Source: Athripsodes cinereus (lineage: Eukaryota > Arthropoda > Insecta > Trichoptera > Leptoceridae). From it: 64,000 nucleotides of DNA. Positions 1 to 10,602 of the stretch are shown here, piece by piece (the first letter of the stretch is position 1; the number at the start of each line of letters is the position of its first letter). The notes beneath the pieces are model-generated. The model searched no databases. It worked only from the letters and a program-made list of their open reading frames with translations, and was not told the DNA's origin. Location: NCBI GenBank assembly GCA_947579605.1, contig OX388307.1, positions 26,637,237 through 26,701,236 of the forward strand. Reading direction: 5' to 3'. Made by a program: the position numbers and the translations under genes.

Positions 1-565
1 TTACCGTATTATTCTTGTTTTGTCTATCATTATAATTTGCTCATCTTATTTTGTTTCTTTTGATTACAGTTATCATGATTTATTACTTTTACTTAATTTT
101 AATCTTACTTTGTTTGTTTGTAATATTTTATTAATTTATTTGAATCTTTCACCATAAAAATTGTTTAAATACATATTATCATTTTTGTCTGATTTTTAAT
201 CTTATTCATTTGTTGCTATTCTGTACATTCATTGGAATCCATTCATTTTATTTGATTTGTTTTGATACATTTTTGTATTTATTGCTTTATTTTGTTGCTT
301 ACGTTGATTTTTTAGTCTTGTTTTTGTTCACTTAGTCTTAATTAACTCGTTCACCTGAATTTTATCTTATTTATTAATTTAAATGCATGTTGTGGTTTCT
401 TTGTATTTTGTTCTTAACTTTGATGATTTTTTGAAACCCTTCTGGTAAATTTAGGATCTTCACTGGTCCACCTTTTGATTTTGTAAATTGTTATCATGTA
501 CTATAATCGACTGTCTGATCCTGTATACATTGTAAAAATAAAATAAAAAATAAAAAAAAAATACT
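1..565 (+). repeat. T-rich segment ending in an A-rich tail, possible LINE 3' UTR
   Basis: The plus strand is very T-rich and has no ORF. It ends at about 534-563 in a run of A's broken by single T's (AAAAATAAAATAAAA type), like the tail of a retrotransposed 3' UTR. No coding part is visible because the window starts here. It could also be a simple AT-rich spacer. Confidence 0.3.
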
Positions 566-666
566 TACCCGGTACATTGTGGAAAAAGGTACTGCAAAAA
601 AATATTCTTTAAGAAAACCGAGGAGTTTTGAAATATTTCAAATTCCTATACCATTTTGAAGTCAAT

Positions 667-738
667 ATTCGCTATTCGCATTCGCATTCGCGAATGTCGG
701 CAACAAATATTCGCATTCGCATTCGCATTCGCGAATAT
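667..738. repeat. (ATTCGC)n hexamer microsatellite in two blocks
   Basis: Two short tandem arrays of ATTCGC at about 667-695 and 709-738 are separated by a unique spacer. Each ends in the palindrome ATTCGCGAAT. The surrounding 566-1040 stretch otherwise shows nothing recognisable. Confidence 0.75.
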
Positions 739-1040
739 CCAAAATCACACATTCGTTACATCACTAATGCCTATATATGTAAGTAGGTACGTATAGGAAA
801 TGTTTATTAAAGGGGTGATATAGATAGAGAAAAAAATCACTCTGGTGCACTAACATTGCAATTTAAGTGAAAAATAGTATAGAATAATCCCATAGACAAA
901 CGCAAAACACACACTGTTTCATAAAACACCCAAGTTTATGTATTTCGTACAATATGTAGTACGTGTATTGAATGATCACTGACTTGAATATAATATACGC
1001 AAGAGAAGCTGTGAATGTATAGGTACTAATTACTACTGCT

Positions 1041-1185
1041 GTACTATCACAGCATATCCCACAAGGGGGGTAGCCAGCAGACTAGCTGCATCTAATAAAC
1101 ATGTAAGCTGTGTTCTTTCCATGCCAAAAAAATAAGAATTTCAGAATGAGTGGCAAACCTCACCGCTGATTAATATGTTATAAAA
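1041..1185 (-). repeat. SINE-like 261-bp family, partial copy
   Basis: Recognised by the block CATATCCCACAAG..GGGGTAGCCAGCAGAC followed by AGCTGCAT and, further on, the AGAATGAGTGGCAAACCTCA block shared with the full copies at 13193 and 28608. Strand follows the presumed (GTA)n 3' end of the family. The distal head part is missing. Confidence 0.7.
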
Positions 1186-1836
1186 GAAATCTCCAAATAC
1201 CATCATGGTGTTCAGTAAAATAATTATATAGAAGCTATCCTCAGTGTGTCTATAAAAAAATCAAGATGTGCAGAATGGATGCCTCATGCCGCAAAGCAAA
1301 TCTTCCACTTTTTAATAAGTTTTCTAGTGTTCTGTGAAAGATTCGCAAAACATCACAAATACATAAAAAAAATTAACGACTTACTTATCATAGGTTTTTC
1401 TTTTGTAGTTTTTGTAGCAAATTAAGAAAAATTTATAAATGTGAAATGATTACAAAAAATAAATAATATATTTTTTTAAATGTACATTCTCAGAAAGAAA
1501 ACCGTTTTGTAAATCCTTTAAACTCTCCATTATATTTTATATCTCAAATGAATTTACTTTTTACTATGAACATACACTTATGAACGCTTTAAGTCGCTCT
1601 GTAAATTTGGTTAAATAATAATATACTCGGTATTATAAAACAACATTTACTAAAATTTACGCATGCACGTAAAAAAAGTTGCGAGTAATAATAACGTGAG
1701 ACAAAGAAAATAATATGTCTACAAGAGATTTGTGCAAAAAAGTTTAATAAAAAACTGCACAAATTTTCTTTACAGGTGTATTATTTGTTCAGAGCACGAA
1801 GTACACGAATCTAAATAGCATATATTTTATTGAGAT
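1186..1836. other. AT-rich stretch, nothing recognised
   Basis: No ORF of note, no repeat family and no RNA gene seen on either strand. Confidence 0.5.
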
Positions 1837-1853
1837 GAAGGTAGCAAAAAAAG

Positions 1854-2345
1854 TTGGCCAAAGAGGGCTGCTCATGTGGTATTGTTCCAGGCTGCTTTGA
1901 TTTACCAATGGGAGATATCATCAATACGATAAAACCGTTGATGATGACTGAATGGAGAGAGAGTTATATGAGTACACCCACGGGATCACATTATAAATCT
2001 ATCCAGACCGATATTCTGACAACTCCGTGGTTTTGTACCACAAAAATGACAAAAATCAAAACCTCCCTTCTTTCTAGATTGAGAATTGGACACTGCGCAG
2101 TGGCTTCTCACTTGTCAAAAATTCATGTAGTAGAATCTCCACTGTGTATGTGTGAACAGCAGGATGAGACAATAAACCATGTTTTTTTTAACTGCCCTCT
2201 GTTACCAAACGAGGACCTTATTAGGGACTTACGGAGACTGCGTGTATCCTTTCCCACTAGTATTGAAAGTCTCCTATTAATGAATGACTTCAAAGTTAAC
2301 AACTGTATTTTAAATCACCTTATTAAATATAATAAAAAGTTGTAA
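1854..2345 (+). pseudogene. LINE ORF2 C-terminal fragment (end of RNase H plus zinc-knuckle-like domain)
   Basis: The open frame encodes about 163 residues and begins inside a larger protein at the 5'-truncation point, so no genuine start codon is expected. It opens with AKEG, matching the end of an RNase H domain in LINE ORF2 proteins (…ADxLAKEG). It continues with a W-x3-Y region, PWF, then RLRIGHCAVASHLSK and a C-x-C-x9-H-x4-C cluster (CMCEQQDETINHVFFNC). This C-terminal arrangement is characteristic of I/R1/LOA-type arthropod LINEs that carry RNase H. The reverse transcriptase and endonuclease are absent, so the copy cannot move by itself. The clade assignment is inference from these motifs. 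Confidence 0.8.
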
Positions 2346-2350
2346 GTAGA

Positions 2351-2390
<40 letters not shown>

Positions 2391-2457
2391 TTTTTTTTTA
2401 ATTTTATTAACGGCATTCCACCCAATATATGAGTGATTTAGCCACGTAGATATATTT
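2346..2457 (-). mobile_element. 88-bp antisense 3' stub of the same LINE family nested in the 3' UTR
   Basis: The direct repeat GTAGATATATTT occurs at 2346-2357 and 2446-2457. The insert (2358-2445) is a poly-T run followed by TTTATTAACGGCATTCC and a segment ending near GAGTGATTTAGCCAC. Read on the minus strand it is about 44 nt of LINE 3' end plus poly-A. Its ~26-bp end (2412-2437) is the reverse complement, with one mismatch, of the outer element's own 3' end at about 2796-2821, which also runs into poly-A. It is therefore an independent, extremely short insertion of the same family. Confidence 0.8.
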
Positions 2458-2823
2458 CAAGTAATAGAAAGTTTAAAAACAGATTGGTTGTAATGTATTG
2501 AACCACCCTACTTATAATTATAATGGATTGGTAACTAATTGTGTTGTTTTGAATTGTGTTCATTGGTTGACGAATAATAATATTGCAACAATATTCCCTT
2601 CCACGGCGTGTGGTGAGAGGGTAGTGTGACTTTTTTGTTTGTTTCATGTCTAGTGTACAATGAAGTAGGTACGTATTTGTGTTTACATGACGAGAATTAT
2701 TTCGAAAACAGATAGTTGATTTAATACAATTTATTATATTATTGTTGGAGAACTTTTGATTTGGATTGTAATACATGTAGATTGATAATGGCAGCATCAC
2801 TCATATATTGGGTGCAATGCCAA

Positions 2824-2856
<33 letters not shown>

Positions 2857-2870
2857 AGGTAGCAAAAAAA

Positions 2871-4640
2871 CATTATTTCAACTGGTGTTTATGTATCCGT
2901 GTATGCATGCTTACCGTATTCTATACTCGTATACACACCGTTGACAGGTATTTACGTTCATATATCCGACTGCCAAAAATGTTAAAATTTGATTGAATAT
3001 TTTCACTTTGATTGATATTTTGTTTATATATTTTATTATATAATAAATATGTAAATATGGTTTCCTCTTAAAATAGGAATTATATAAAATCGAAAACTCT
3101 TTTTTCTATATTGCGATAAAATATTGTGTTATTTATTTTTATGTGGAAAACGACAAATTCTGGAGACGACAGAAAATTTAAAAAAAAAGGTTTTATTTGT
3201 GAAGAAATATAAAATAAAATATAAAATATAAAGCGGAAATATAAAATAAAAGTCGACGTTTTGAATATGATTGAAAAATTATTTGCTAAAGATCACATGA
3301 AAATAATAAACTTAACTTAAAAATCTATTTTCTCTACACCATCTTTGTACGTACGTATTTAAAAAGACTTTAAACAGTTTTGAAGAGCTTGCTAACGGAA
3401 CTTAAATTTAAAAATATTATATTGTAAGTTCAACCTACTACATGAAAAGGTAGGTGGATTGCATATTGCATGCAAAGTAAAGAGTGAAATGAGGAAGAAG
3501 CAGATTACCTTAAAAGTGATCCTGTGAACTCAAAAGAAATGAAAGTTGAAAAATGTTGAAATGAAAAAGCTTGTGAAGTTGCAAAGTAGTAGTTTAAAGC
3601 TTTACTGTAAATAAATGTGAATAATGGTACGTAGGTATTATAAATTTATTTATCATTATTTTACTTTAGTATTGTAATCTCTCATATTCCCAGCAATGCC
3701 CGCATCGTTAAAATCTTTAGCATACCTACTTTAATATAAAGTATATTTAATTTTTCCAGAACGTTTTTACACTTGCCGTTTTATCCACAGATAATTAAAT
3801 AGGTTTTGTACATATTTTAAATCTTATAAATACTTTTATTAAAAAAGAAAACCACTTTTGGGTGTTAATGTATATTTCTCGTTATCCTTTCTTTTAATTG
3901 CGTAAAACGAAAAAATATATTGCCGTTGGCTTTACCTGAATGGCTTTCATATTATGTATTTTATACGTATACATATTATAATCTGATAAATTTTATAAAC
4001 GAATATGTTGGCAAAAGATTTGATGTGCTGGAAAGAAAAGAAAATTAGTTTTTCGTTCTATGGGTATTACCAAAAACGAAATTTACGATACTTCTCAACA
4101 ATAAACTTAAATCTAACCACACGTAATACGATCACTTAAGGACACTGTAGAAGGGACGAGTTGTTGGAGAGAATAAGGAATTGAAGTAAATTGGAAAAAT
4201 AGATGCGATACTTTTGCGAAAATGTATAAAGTATAATAATTTAAGATAGATAGAAGCCTCTTGTGTATTAAATGGAAGTGTCTAAACTGATAATGGGGAT
4301 GACAAGAAAAGCATTACGTGCGATAGAAAAAAGAACGACGATAAAGTAAGATCAAATAATTTACACCACAAAAAATAAAGTCTTATTTCTGTTTTATTGA
4401 TGTTATTCATATATGGTATATATTTATTTGTATGTAACAAATAATTGTTTCGTAAAATGTTAATATGTTAGTAGTAGCTGTATAAATAATGATAGAAAGA
4501 GAAACGTGCGGAGTGAACGTGTGTTCAATTTCACAGGAAAAAAAATTTTAACACCAGACTTTAAATATTATAATAGATATATGTATTACGAATATTAGTA
4601 TTACTCTTTTAAAAACGCTGATAATAAAATAATACATTCT
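2871..4640. other. AT-rich stretch, nothing recognised
   Basis: No supported gene or repeat family on either strand. Confidence 0.5.
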
Positions 4641-4699
4641 AAAGAAGTATGATTAAAAAGGTTCAAAGACATGTAAGCGAAATGAGAAGTGAATTTAGG

Positions 4700-5010
4700 G
4701 TAACGAAATTGACAACTGACAACTTGGACGTTGTTTTCATTATGAATTCTGCACATCCATACTCCGCATCATGAGTGGGGAAGACTGAACGCCAATTTAA
4801 TCTAACTTTGGATATTTCTTTGGCTTCCTGCAAATTCATGGCATTTTTCATGCACGTTTGTCGATTTCTCTTACTCATAACATGACCGTCATTAAGAATT
4901 TGATTCACGTGGTCAATTTACATACATAGTTCTCAGTTGGCCACGCTCTCCACGAACCCCATCTTTCAAACAAACTTTGGACAAATAGGTTATATTCTTT
5001 CATTCACTTT
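4700..5010 (-). pseudogene. LINE ORF2 C-terminal remnant (same family as 17160-17575)
   Basis: On the minus strand the translation contains NQILNDGHVMSKRNRQTCMK followed by MNLQEAKEI and LNWRSVFPTH. This aligns with NQILQDGHVLSTLNKRACMR…WRSILSAY of the longer remnant at 17160. It is the tail end of a LINE reverse-transcriptase protein. The reading frame upstream (above 4908) is degraded, but the strand still resembles the same protein up to about 5010. It is an old, dead fragment. Confidence 0.6.
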
Positions 5011-5908
5011 GCATATCCATACCATCATAAGAATTTTACATTATCTGATTCACAACTCTTGTTTTGCGATGTGCAAAAACAAATTAATGTTTATATGTAA
5101 ATATTTCGATTGAAGAATAATATAGTTATGGACTCAATTCATTTTCCAGTAATAGGTGACAACAGTTGTTATATGCTACTGAGTCAAGATTAAATATCTA
5201 TACCTAATATTGTCGAAGTTATTGATCCTAATAATACTTGAGTGGCTAGACAAATTACATTTGATCATCGCATACATAAAGGTGCCTTCCATAATACCTT
5301 GTGGTGATTTCCCAGAGGTATATAAACTTATGCCAACATAGCTTCACCTGCCCTACATACATACGCCAGCCAACAATAGCAATACATAGATCAACAAAAT
5401 CTTGTTATGATAATACATCCGTTTACTTATTAAATTAAAAAAAGGGTCTCCCCGACTAATATGTCGATTTGGTTCACGTCTGAAAAGTGAGAAATTGTAT
5501 TTACCTTTGTCCCTCATCAAAAGCGGGTACTTTGGGATAACATGAATATTAATGATGCAATATACGAAACTACTGCCTACAAGAGGAATTGTTTCACATA
5601 TAACCTATATGAAGATATATTACTATCGTAGTTGAACAAATATATAATTATTTCCAACTTCAAATAAAATCCTGTATGTATATTGTATATACCTACAAAA
5701 CAATAAATTTCTTTCTTTTCAATGTGGATTATTTCAACGACATGACCATTTGATTCAATGTCCGATATTTATTTTCATGAGTTTATTTATTTGTTTTATT
5801 CCTCATCAAAAATATTGCGAAAATGGCTAAATCAAATGTGGCAGAGTTGAACTAAATGAAGGACGTTTCTATCCATTGTATATGAAAAGGAATAAATAAA
5901 GAAATTAT
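5011..5908. other. AT-rich stretch, nothing recognised
   Basis: No feature supported. Confidence 0.5.
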
Positions 5909-5910
5909 AC

Positions 5911-5990
5911 TATACTATACCATCACGGCATATCCCACAAGTGGGGTAGCCAGCAGATCAGCTGCATGTAAGAAACAGGTGCATGCAAAA
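5911..5990 (-). repeat. SINE-like 261-bp family, terminal fragment
   Basis: Carries only the tail-proximal block: TACTATACCATCACGGCATA, then CCCACAAGTGGGGTAGCCAG and CAGCTGCATG. The similarity stops after GTGCATGC. Confidence 0.75.
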
Positions 5991-6948
5991 AGAAATTAAA
6001 TAAACCTAATTGATTTTCAGCTATACAAAAATCTATTCAAAATAAGGCATTGAGAGATAAAAATTAATGCACTTTGTTTGGAGGCGATGGGAGCTAATAA
6101 GGTTTAAAATTATAATCGATGATACAGAAACGGGGAAAACGGGATAATGGAATTTTATACCAAGAACTAGGTAGTAATATCTTCAATATTAACAAATCTT
6201 AATAAAAAATAAACTGCGAAATTGTTTCAAAAACTTTTAAGAATAAAGATATTTTCCCTTTTAAAAGAAAATATCCATCATAGACGAATAATAGTGTACT
6301 CGGTTTATTTTTTTAATATTTCATAATATAATACTTCTTCTTTTTAAAAGTTTTTTGACTCTAAATATTTATTATAATAAAGTATTATTTACTGACTTGT
6401 AACTGAAGCGTATAAAATTGTTATGAACCCACAGTAAAGACGCATGTACACATTTTTATAGTTATAGTATAGGGATTAAAATACTACTAGATGAAATTTC
6501 AGAATGAATCCAAACTGCTACTAATATACAACACTGTTGTGGAATAAAACGTATGAAATATTGTTTGTATGAACATTTCGTGTAGTAACAATATCTAATG
6601 TAGAAAATTTTAAATCGATGCGATACTCGAGTTGTTTGAATATTTCGTTGTTTTACGATGTTGTGCTATTTGTAACTTAAAAATATTCGGATGTGTGTTG
6701 CATAGTGGATATTTTATAAAACCATCTAGGTATTACAAACAATTTCTTGTTACTAGTATTCATATCCCTTTTGGCCGTGAAATTATACAAATGAATAAAA
6801 TATTAAACACAGTGTCACAAAAATCAGGGATACCGGTTTTTAATAATGAATGAATACCAATTCAAACAAACAGTTTTCTTTTTACAAGTTTTTTTCGTAC
6901 TTGATGCATAGCTAAATATGGCGAACCAAGGGACTCAATCGTCTTCTT
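5991..6948. other. AT-rich stretch, nothing recognised
   Basis: Short ORFs only (for example 6632-6853, plus). None has recognisable motifs. Confidence 0.45.
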
Positions 6949-6961
6949 TATATATAATGAG

Positions 6962-8280
6962 TTACAATCCATTGGATTGGTCTGCAACGAGTTTGGTTTT
7001 TCTTCTCCATTCGTCTCTATTCTCCGCCAGTCTTTTCAGCTCTACGTATGAGCCACAGTTCATATCACTCTTCAGTTGGTCCATATATGCGTCTCTTGGT
7101 CGGCCTCTGGCATTTGTCCCCTCGGTCTTACCCTCCGCGATGGCTACGAGTAGTCCTGGGTGCCTGATGTTGTGGCCAATCCAGTTAGCTCGTTGTTGGC
7201 TGATTCTCTTAAGGAGTTGCCTTTTTTCGCCTACCCTGGTTAATACTTCTTCGTTTTCGACGTGCTCCGACCAATGGATCTTAAGCATGCGTCTGTAGCA
7301 CCACATTTCAAAGGCCGCCAACCGTCCACTTTCACTCTTGCTGATGGTCCATGTCTCACAACCATAAAGCAGAATGCTCCATACAAAGGCTTTAGTAAGG
7401 TTCTTCCTTACGCTTAAGTCAATATTTGGGGATTCCAATATCTTCGATTTTTTGTTAAAGGCGATCCTTGCCTGGTTTATTCTGCTTACGATTTCTGCTT
7501 TGGAGCGTCCGTCCTGGTTTATTCTACTGCCCAGGTACACGAATTCACTTACTTGTTTGATGCTCACTCCATTTATGGCAATGTTCGCAGTCGCTTCCTC
7601 TCTTCCAACGACCATACATTTTGTTTTTTCTTTATTTATTTTCATGTTGTACTTTGACAACAGTATACTTTCCATTTTTCCTAAGGCTTCGTTCAGCTCC
7701 ATCTCGGAGTCTGCGAGCAGTGCTATGTCGTCAGCATATCTTATCATGTCGACCTTTTTCCCATTTATTTTTACTCCTGTCCAGTTCTTCATTTCTTCTC
7801 TCAGTTCATCAATGGCTCGCTGTATATAGCAGTTAAAGAGAGCTGGCGACATTGAGCATCCTTGTCTTACGCCTTGTTCGACCCTTGCTTCTGCACAGCT
7901 CTCTCCGCTTTTAATCACAGCCATTTCGTTCTTGTATAAGCTCCAGATTGCTCTTCTGTCTTTATAACTCATTCCTATCTGGTTGAGGGTGTTAAAAAGT
8001 TGTTCCCATTCTACTTTATCGAATGCTTTTTCAAGGTCGATGAATGCTATGTATGTGTTTTTATTAATTGCTATTCTCTTTTCTAGAGTAAGTCTGAGAC
8101 TCAGGATTGCATCTCTTGTACCTGTCTCTTTGCGGAATCCAAATTGCTCTTCTGTAAGTGTTTCGTTTATTTTGTTTTCCGCCCTTTTCATTATAATGTT
8201 GGTGAGTATCTTAGAAGCGTGTGATATCATGCTTAAGGTTCTGTGTTGTTCGCACTTTGTAGTGCCTGCTTCTTAGGAAG
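6962..8280 (-). pseudogene. RTE-like reverse transcriptase, C-terminal two thirds
   Basis: The 422-residue open frame (6962-8230) contains the reverse-transcriptase core in order: EQFGFRKETGTRDAI near residue 28, AFIDLEKAFDKVEW with the first catalytic Asp near residue 62-70, QGVRQGCSMSPALF, MIRYADDIALL with the catalytic YADD pair, then NKEKTKCMVVG and FVYLGS. The C-terminal part holds SILLYGCETWTI, RRMLKIHW, RANWIGHNIRH and RGRPRDAYMDQL, typical of the LINE thumb and C-terminal region. The frame is interrupted by a 1-nt deletion at about 8268-8274. Upstream codons continue in the frame of 8233-8865, and the conserved stretch between the two ORFs is only readable by changing frame there. As it stands the gene is broken, though all catalytic residues after the break are intact. 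Confidence 0.85.
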
Positions 8281-8760
8281 CGCTCGTATCAGACATTTGG
8301 CAAAGTCCTCAGGTATCTCTCCTGTGTCATATATTTTGCAGACAAGCTTATACAATGTATCGAGCATGCCTTTTCCCGCGCATTTAAGCAGCTCTGATGG
8401 AATCAGGTCAGTACCTGGTGCTTTGCCGTCTTTCAACTTTGCTAAGGCAATATCAAATTCACTTCTTAAGATGTCATCTCCATTATTTTCTACGTCATAT
8501 TCTGCTTCTAGTGCTTTGCTTTCCTTGACTATGTTCTTTCCTTTGTATAATTGTTCTAGGTATTCTTTCCATCTTTTTACGATCAATTCGTCCTCAAACA
8601 GCAGTTTGCCGTTTTTATCTTGTATAGCACATCGTGGCTGTGTTTTGTCATTGAAGAAATTCTTTACTTCAGAGTATGCGGTTTCAAATTTCCTTTGTTT
8701 TATATTTCTCAATGCTTCTTTATGCAAATAGAAATAAAGCCATTTAGAGTGAGCGGCAAG
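8233..8760 (-). pseudogene. RTE-like reverse transcriptase, upstream portion (frameshifted)
   Basis: The 210-residue frame (8233-8865) becomes recognisable from about residue 40, LYFYLHKEALRNIKQRK. It continues with DKNGKLLFEDELIVKRWKEY, LEQLYK and KLKDGKAPGTDLIPSELLK, the fingers region found just before the RT palm in LINEs, and then EDFAKCLIRALPKK. There the frame is lost by the 1-nt deletion. The first ~40 residues show no LINE similarity and probably read through flanking DNA, which places the truncation point near 8740-8760. No endonuclease domain is present. Confidence 0.8.
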
Positions 8761-9955
8761 CGTCATCGCTGGATTAAAGATTAATTGAATATATTTTCTT
8801 CCCCTTGTCCTAGTTGGACTGAGGATTGAGAAAATGTATAAAGAAACGTACATTTTCTTCCTCATGTTTTAGTGAATAACTTACATTAGTCATTTGGGAT
8901 AGGTGGCATACCTCATCGCTGAATTAAATGTTTAATTTTAGATATAATAGTATAAATAATAATAAAAATTATTGCACATTACAAATAAAAACAAAACAAC
9001 ACTACAATCGAATAAATAATTCAATGCAACGGGTGACTATCGTAAAAGCGCGATATCTTTCAAGTAGCTTATGAAATTAAAAAGAAAATAATAATAAATA
9101 AAACTATTTTATACATAAAACAATTAACGAAACCTGAGGTATTTAAAAAAGGTTTATTCGAAATTTGAGAATACTGAACACCCTTATTATATAAAAATAC
9201 ACGGAAATGGAATAAAATAATATTATTTATTCGGATTTATAGAAATATGATATAATATTGTTCGTAGGTTTAAACAATTTTAAAGTATGCAGTTTCGGTT
9301 CTTTAGCCTCGTTACTTTGAAACATTAAATATGATTTATAATAAAGACTATACAAAGTTTTATTATTATTTTATTTCAGTCACTTGTGGAAGTATTATGT
9401 ACCTATGTATAATAATATGTTGTATATGATACAGGCAGTGGTGTGTTAGTATTACTTTAAGTTCATTACATGGAATGTAGAAGATTTTTCACAGTTGAAA
9501 AACTTGTTTTTCGAAACTTGAACATTACGTATTATGGTCTTTTCGTCTTATACTTTAGTTCTTAGACTCTCCTCTCGTGAACATATTATGGTGGAAACAG
9601 AACTTCTCCATCCAAAACGACTGCACCAATTTAGCAGCCTCTTTCCACATATTTGAAACTGTTAATAAAGCAAACAATATCTCTCACTCAATTCTGTATA
9701 TTTTCGTGTATTCTGTAAAAAAGTAGGTATTCGTAAAATAACGCATATAAATTATTCAACATCTTCAGTTTATCGATGACATATGCCACCCATCCTGAAA
9801 TTTCAGTTAATCTAGTGGCTCCGCACTTGTCGAAGATACTATCACAGATACCATCAGGTAAAGATGATAGATAGATTAGATAAATAATGTATTGAGGCAG
9901 AGGGTCATCCAAACAATATTGCAGACGGAAAAATATTGCTTTTATTTGGTCTACA
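8761..9955. other. AT-rich stretch with one short repeat fragment
   Basis: The only item seen is a ~35-bp fragment of the SINE-like family at about 8899-8932 (GGTGGCATACCTCATCGCTG). The rest shows nothing recognisable. Confidence 0.5.
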
Positions 9956-10086
9956 CCACTACACATACCATTACGGCATATCCCACAAGTGGGGTAGTCA
10001 GCAGACCAGCTGCATGCTATAAACATGCAAGCCGTCTTTTCTGTGCCAATAAAAAATAAAGACATTCAGGATGGGTGGCAAACTTC

Positions 10087-10237
10087 ATCGTTGAATACTT
10101 ACTTTACTTTACATTTCGGGTCCGGACTTCAGACCTTGCCACTCCAGTATGTAGCGACGTACATCGCCTTGTCATTCGCCATCATCAGGTCACTAACATT
10201 ACATGCATTCCGCATCAGCGGACATGAATCGTTGAAT
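10087..10237 (-). mobile_element. 131-bp retroposed 3' stub with 10-bp TSD
   Basis: ATCGTTGAAT occurs at 10087-10096 and 10228-10237. The insert between them has a short tandem tail on the plus-strand left side (ACTTACTTTACTTTAC), i.e. a (TAAAG)n-like 3' tail when read on the minus strand. The body is GC-richer (GGTCCGGACTTCAGACCTTG). This is the layout of a 5'-truncated LINE or SINE with a microsatellite tail. The parent element is not identified. Confidence 0.75.
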
Positions 10238-10306
10238 TTGAGATGTAAAACGTCTATATCTTTTCTTTGAGATGTAAAATGTCTTTTTCTTTTACAGGGT
10301 CTCGGA

Positions 10307-10602
10307 AACTAATGTAAAATTAATTACAAATAAAACACTTATTTATAGTATATCCACAGTGACTTTTTTATTGGACGCGAGCCGGCTTTCAATAGCTTCC
10401 GCTCTCATCATCAGGCTGGCGAAAAGTGAAAAACTTTTGATTGAATTCGATGAGAGCGGAAGCTCTTGAAAGCCGGCTCGCGTCCAATAAAAAAGTCACT
10501 ATGGATATACTATAAATAAGTGTTTTATTTATAATTAATTCAACATGAATTTCCACCAAGTACCATCGGTTGAAAATATCAACTTTAACTAATGTACAAA
10601 AA
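10307..10602 (-). mobile_element. Palindromic insertion carrying a hammerhead-ribozyme-like core (Penelope/retrozyme type)
   Basis: The near-repeat AACTAATGTA(C)AAAA at 10307-10319 and 10588-10602 flanks a 267-bp insert in a SINE-like copy. Most of the insert is an inverted repeat: arms of ~90 bp (10318-10407 and 10450-10543) with few mismatches, around a ~40-bp centre. A further ~40-bp tail follows on the right. The left arm, read on the minus strand, contains a hammerhead-like motif (separate entry). Target duplications of this size and inverted partial copies suggest retroposition, as in Penelope-like elements, more than a cut-and-paste MITE. That assignment is inference. Confidence 0.65.
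10374..10420 (-). ncRNA. Hammerhead ribozyme-like motif
   Basis: On the minus strand: CTGATGA (10414-10408), then a stem-loop II of TG AGAGC GGAA GCTAT T with a GNRA loop (10407-10391), then GAAA (10390-10387), G-CCGG-C (10386-10381) and TC (10380-10379). With standard hammerhead numbering, A15.1 pairs U16.1 and G15.2 pairs C16.2, leaving a four-base loop. The cleavage site would fall after C17 at 10379. This very short stem III is the known form in Penelope-like elements. Stem I is only weakly paired (first two pairs G-C, C-G). Stem II has one mismatch here. The other arm (10447-10480, plus) has a perfect AGAGC/GCTCT stem II but an altered CTGATGA box. Confidence 0.55.

Larger units (their letters stand above)
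1837..2870 (+). mobile_element. 5'-truncated non-LTR retrotransposon insertion with 16-bp TSD
   Basis: The 16-bp direct repeat GAAGGTAGCAAAAAAA lies at 1837-1852 and 2855-2870. Between them is the 3' end of a LINE: the last part of ORF2 (1854-2345), a 3' UTR, and a tail of A's followed by (GA)n at about 2822-2854. This is the expected footprint of target-primed reverse transcription with 5' truncation. A smaller antisense stub sits inside the 3' UTR (see 2346-2457). Confidence 0.85.
6949..8760 (-). mobile_element. RTE-like non-LTR retrotransposon, 5'-truncated copy 1
   Basis: The minus-strand element covers the reverse transcriptase and the whole C-terminus. It lacks the apurinic endonuclease and any ORF1, so it is 5'-truncated at roughly 8740-8760. 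The 3' end is a short TATATA tail at about 6949-6958 and not poly-A, as is usual for RTE-type LINEs. A closely similar copy lies at 48861-49888 on the other strand. I could not define a target-site duplication for this copy. Confidence 0.8.

Noticed and set aside
2438..2800. DNA-transposon MITE bounded by the inverted ends GGCATTCCACCC / GGGTGCAATGCC
   Set aside because: The inner and outer target duplications show that the inverted ends are two LINE 3' termini facing each other, not TIRs of one element.
10097..10227. CTGATGATGG on the minus strand of the 131-bp stub as another hammerhead
   Set aside because: No GAAA box at a workable distance and no stem II. The match is limited to the first box.
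10318..10543. piggyBac-type MITE because both palindrome ends read TTAA
   Set aside because: TTAATT is part of the palindrome itself. The real duplication of target sequence is the ~14-bp AACTAATGTACAAAA further out.
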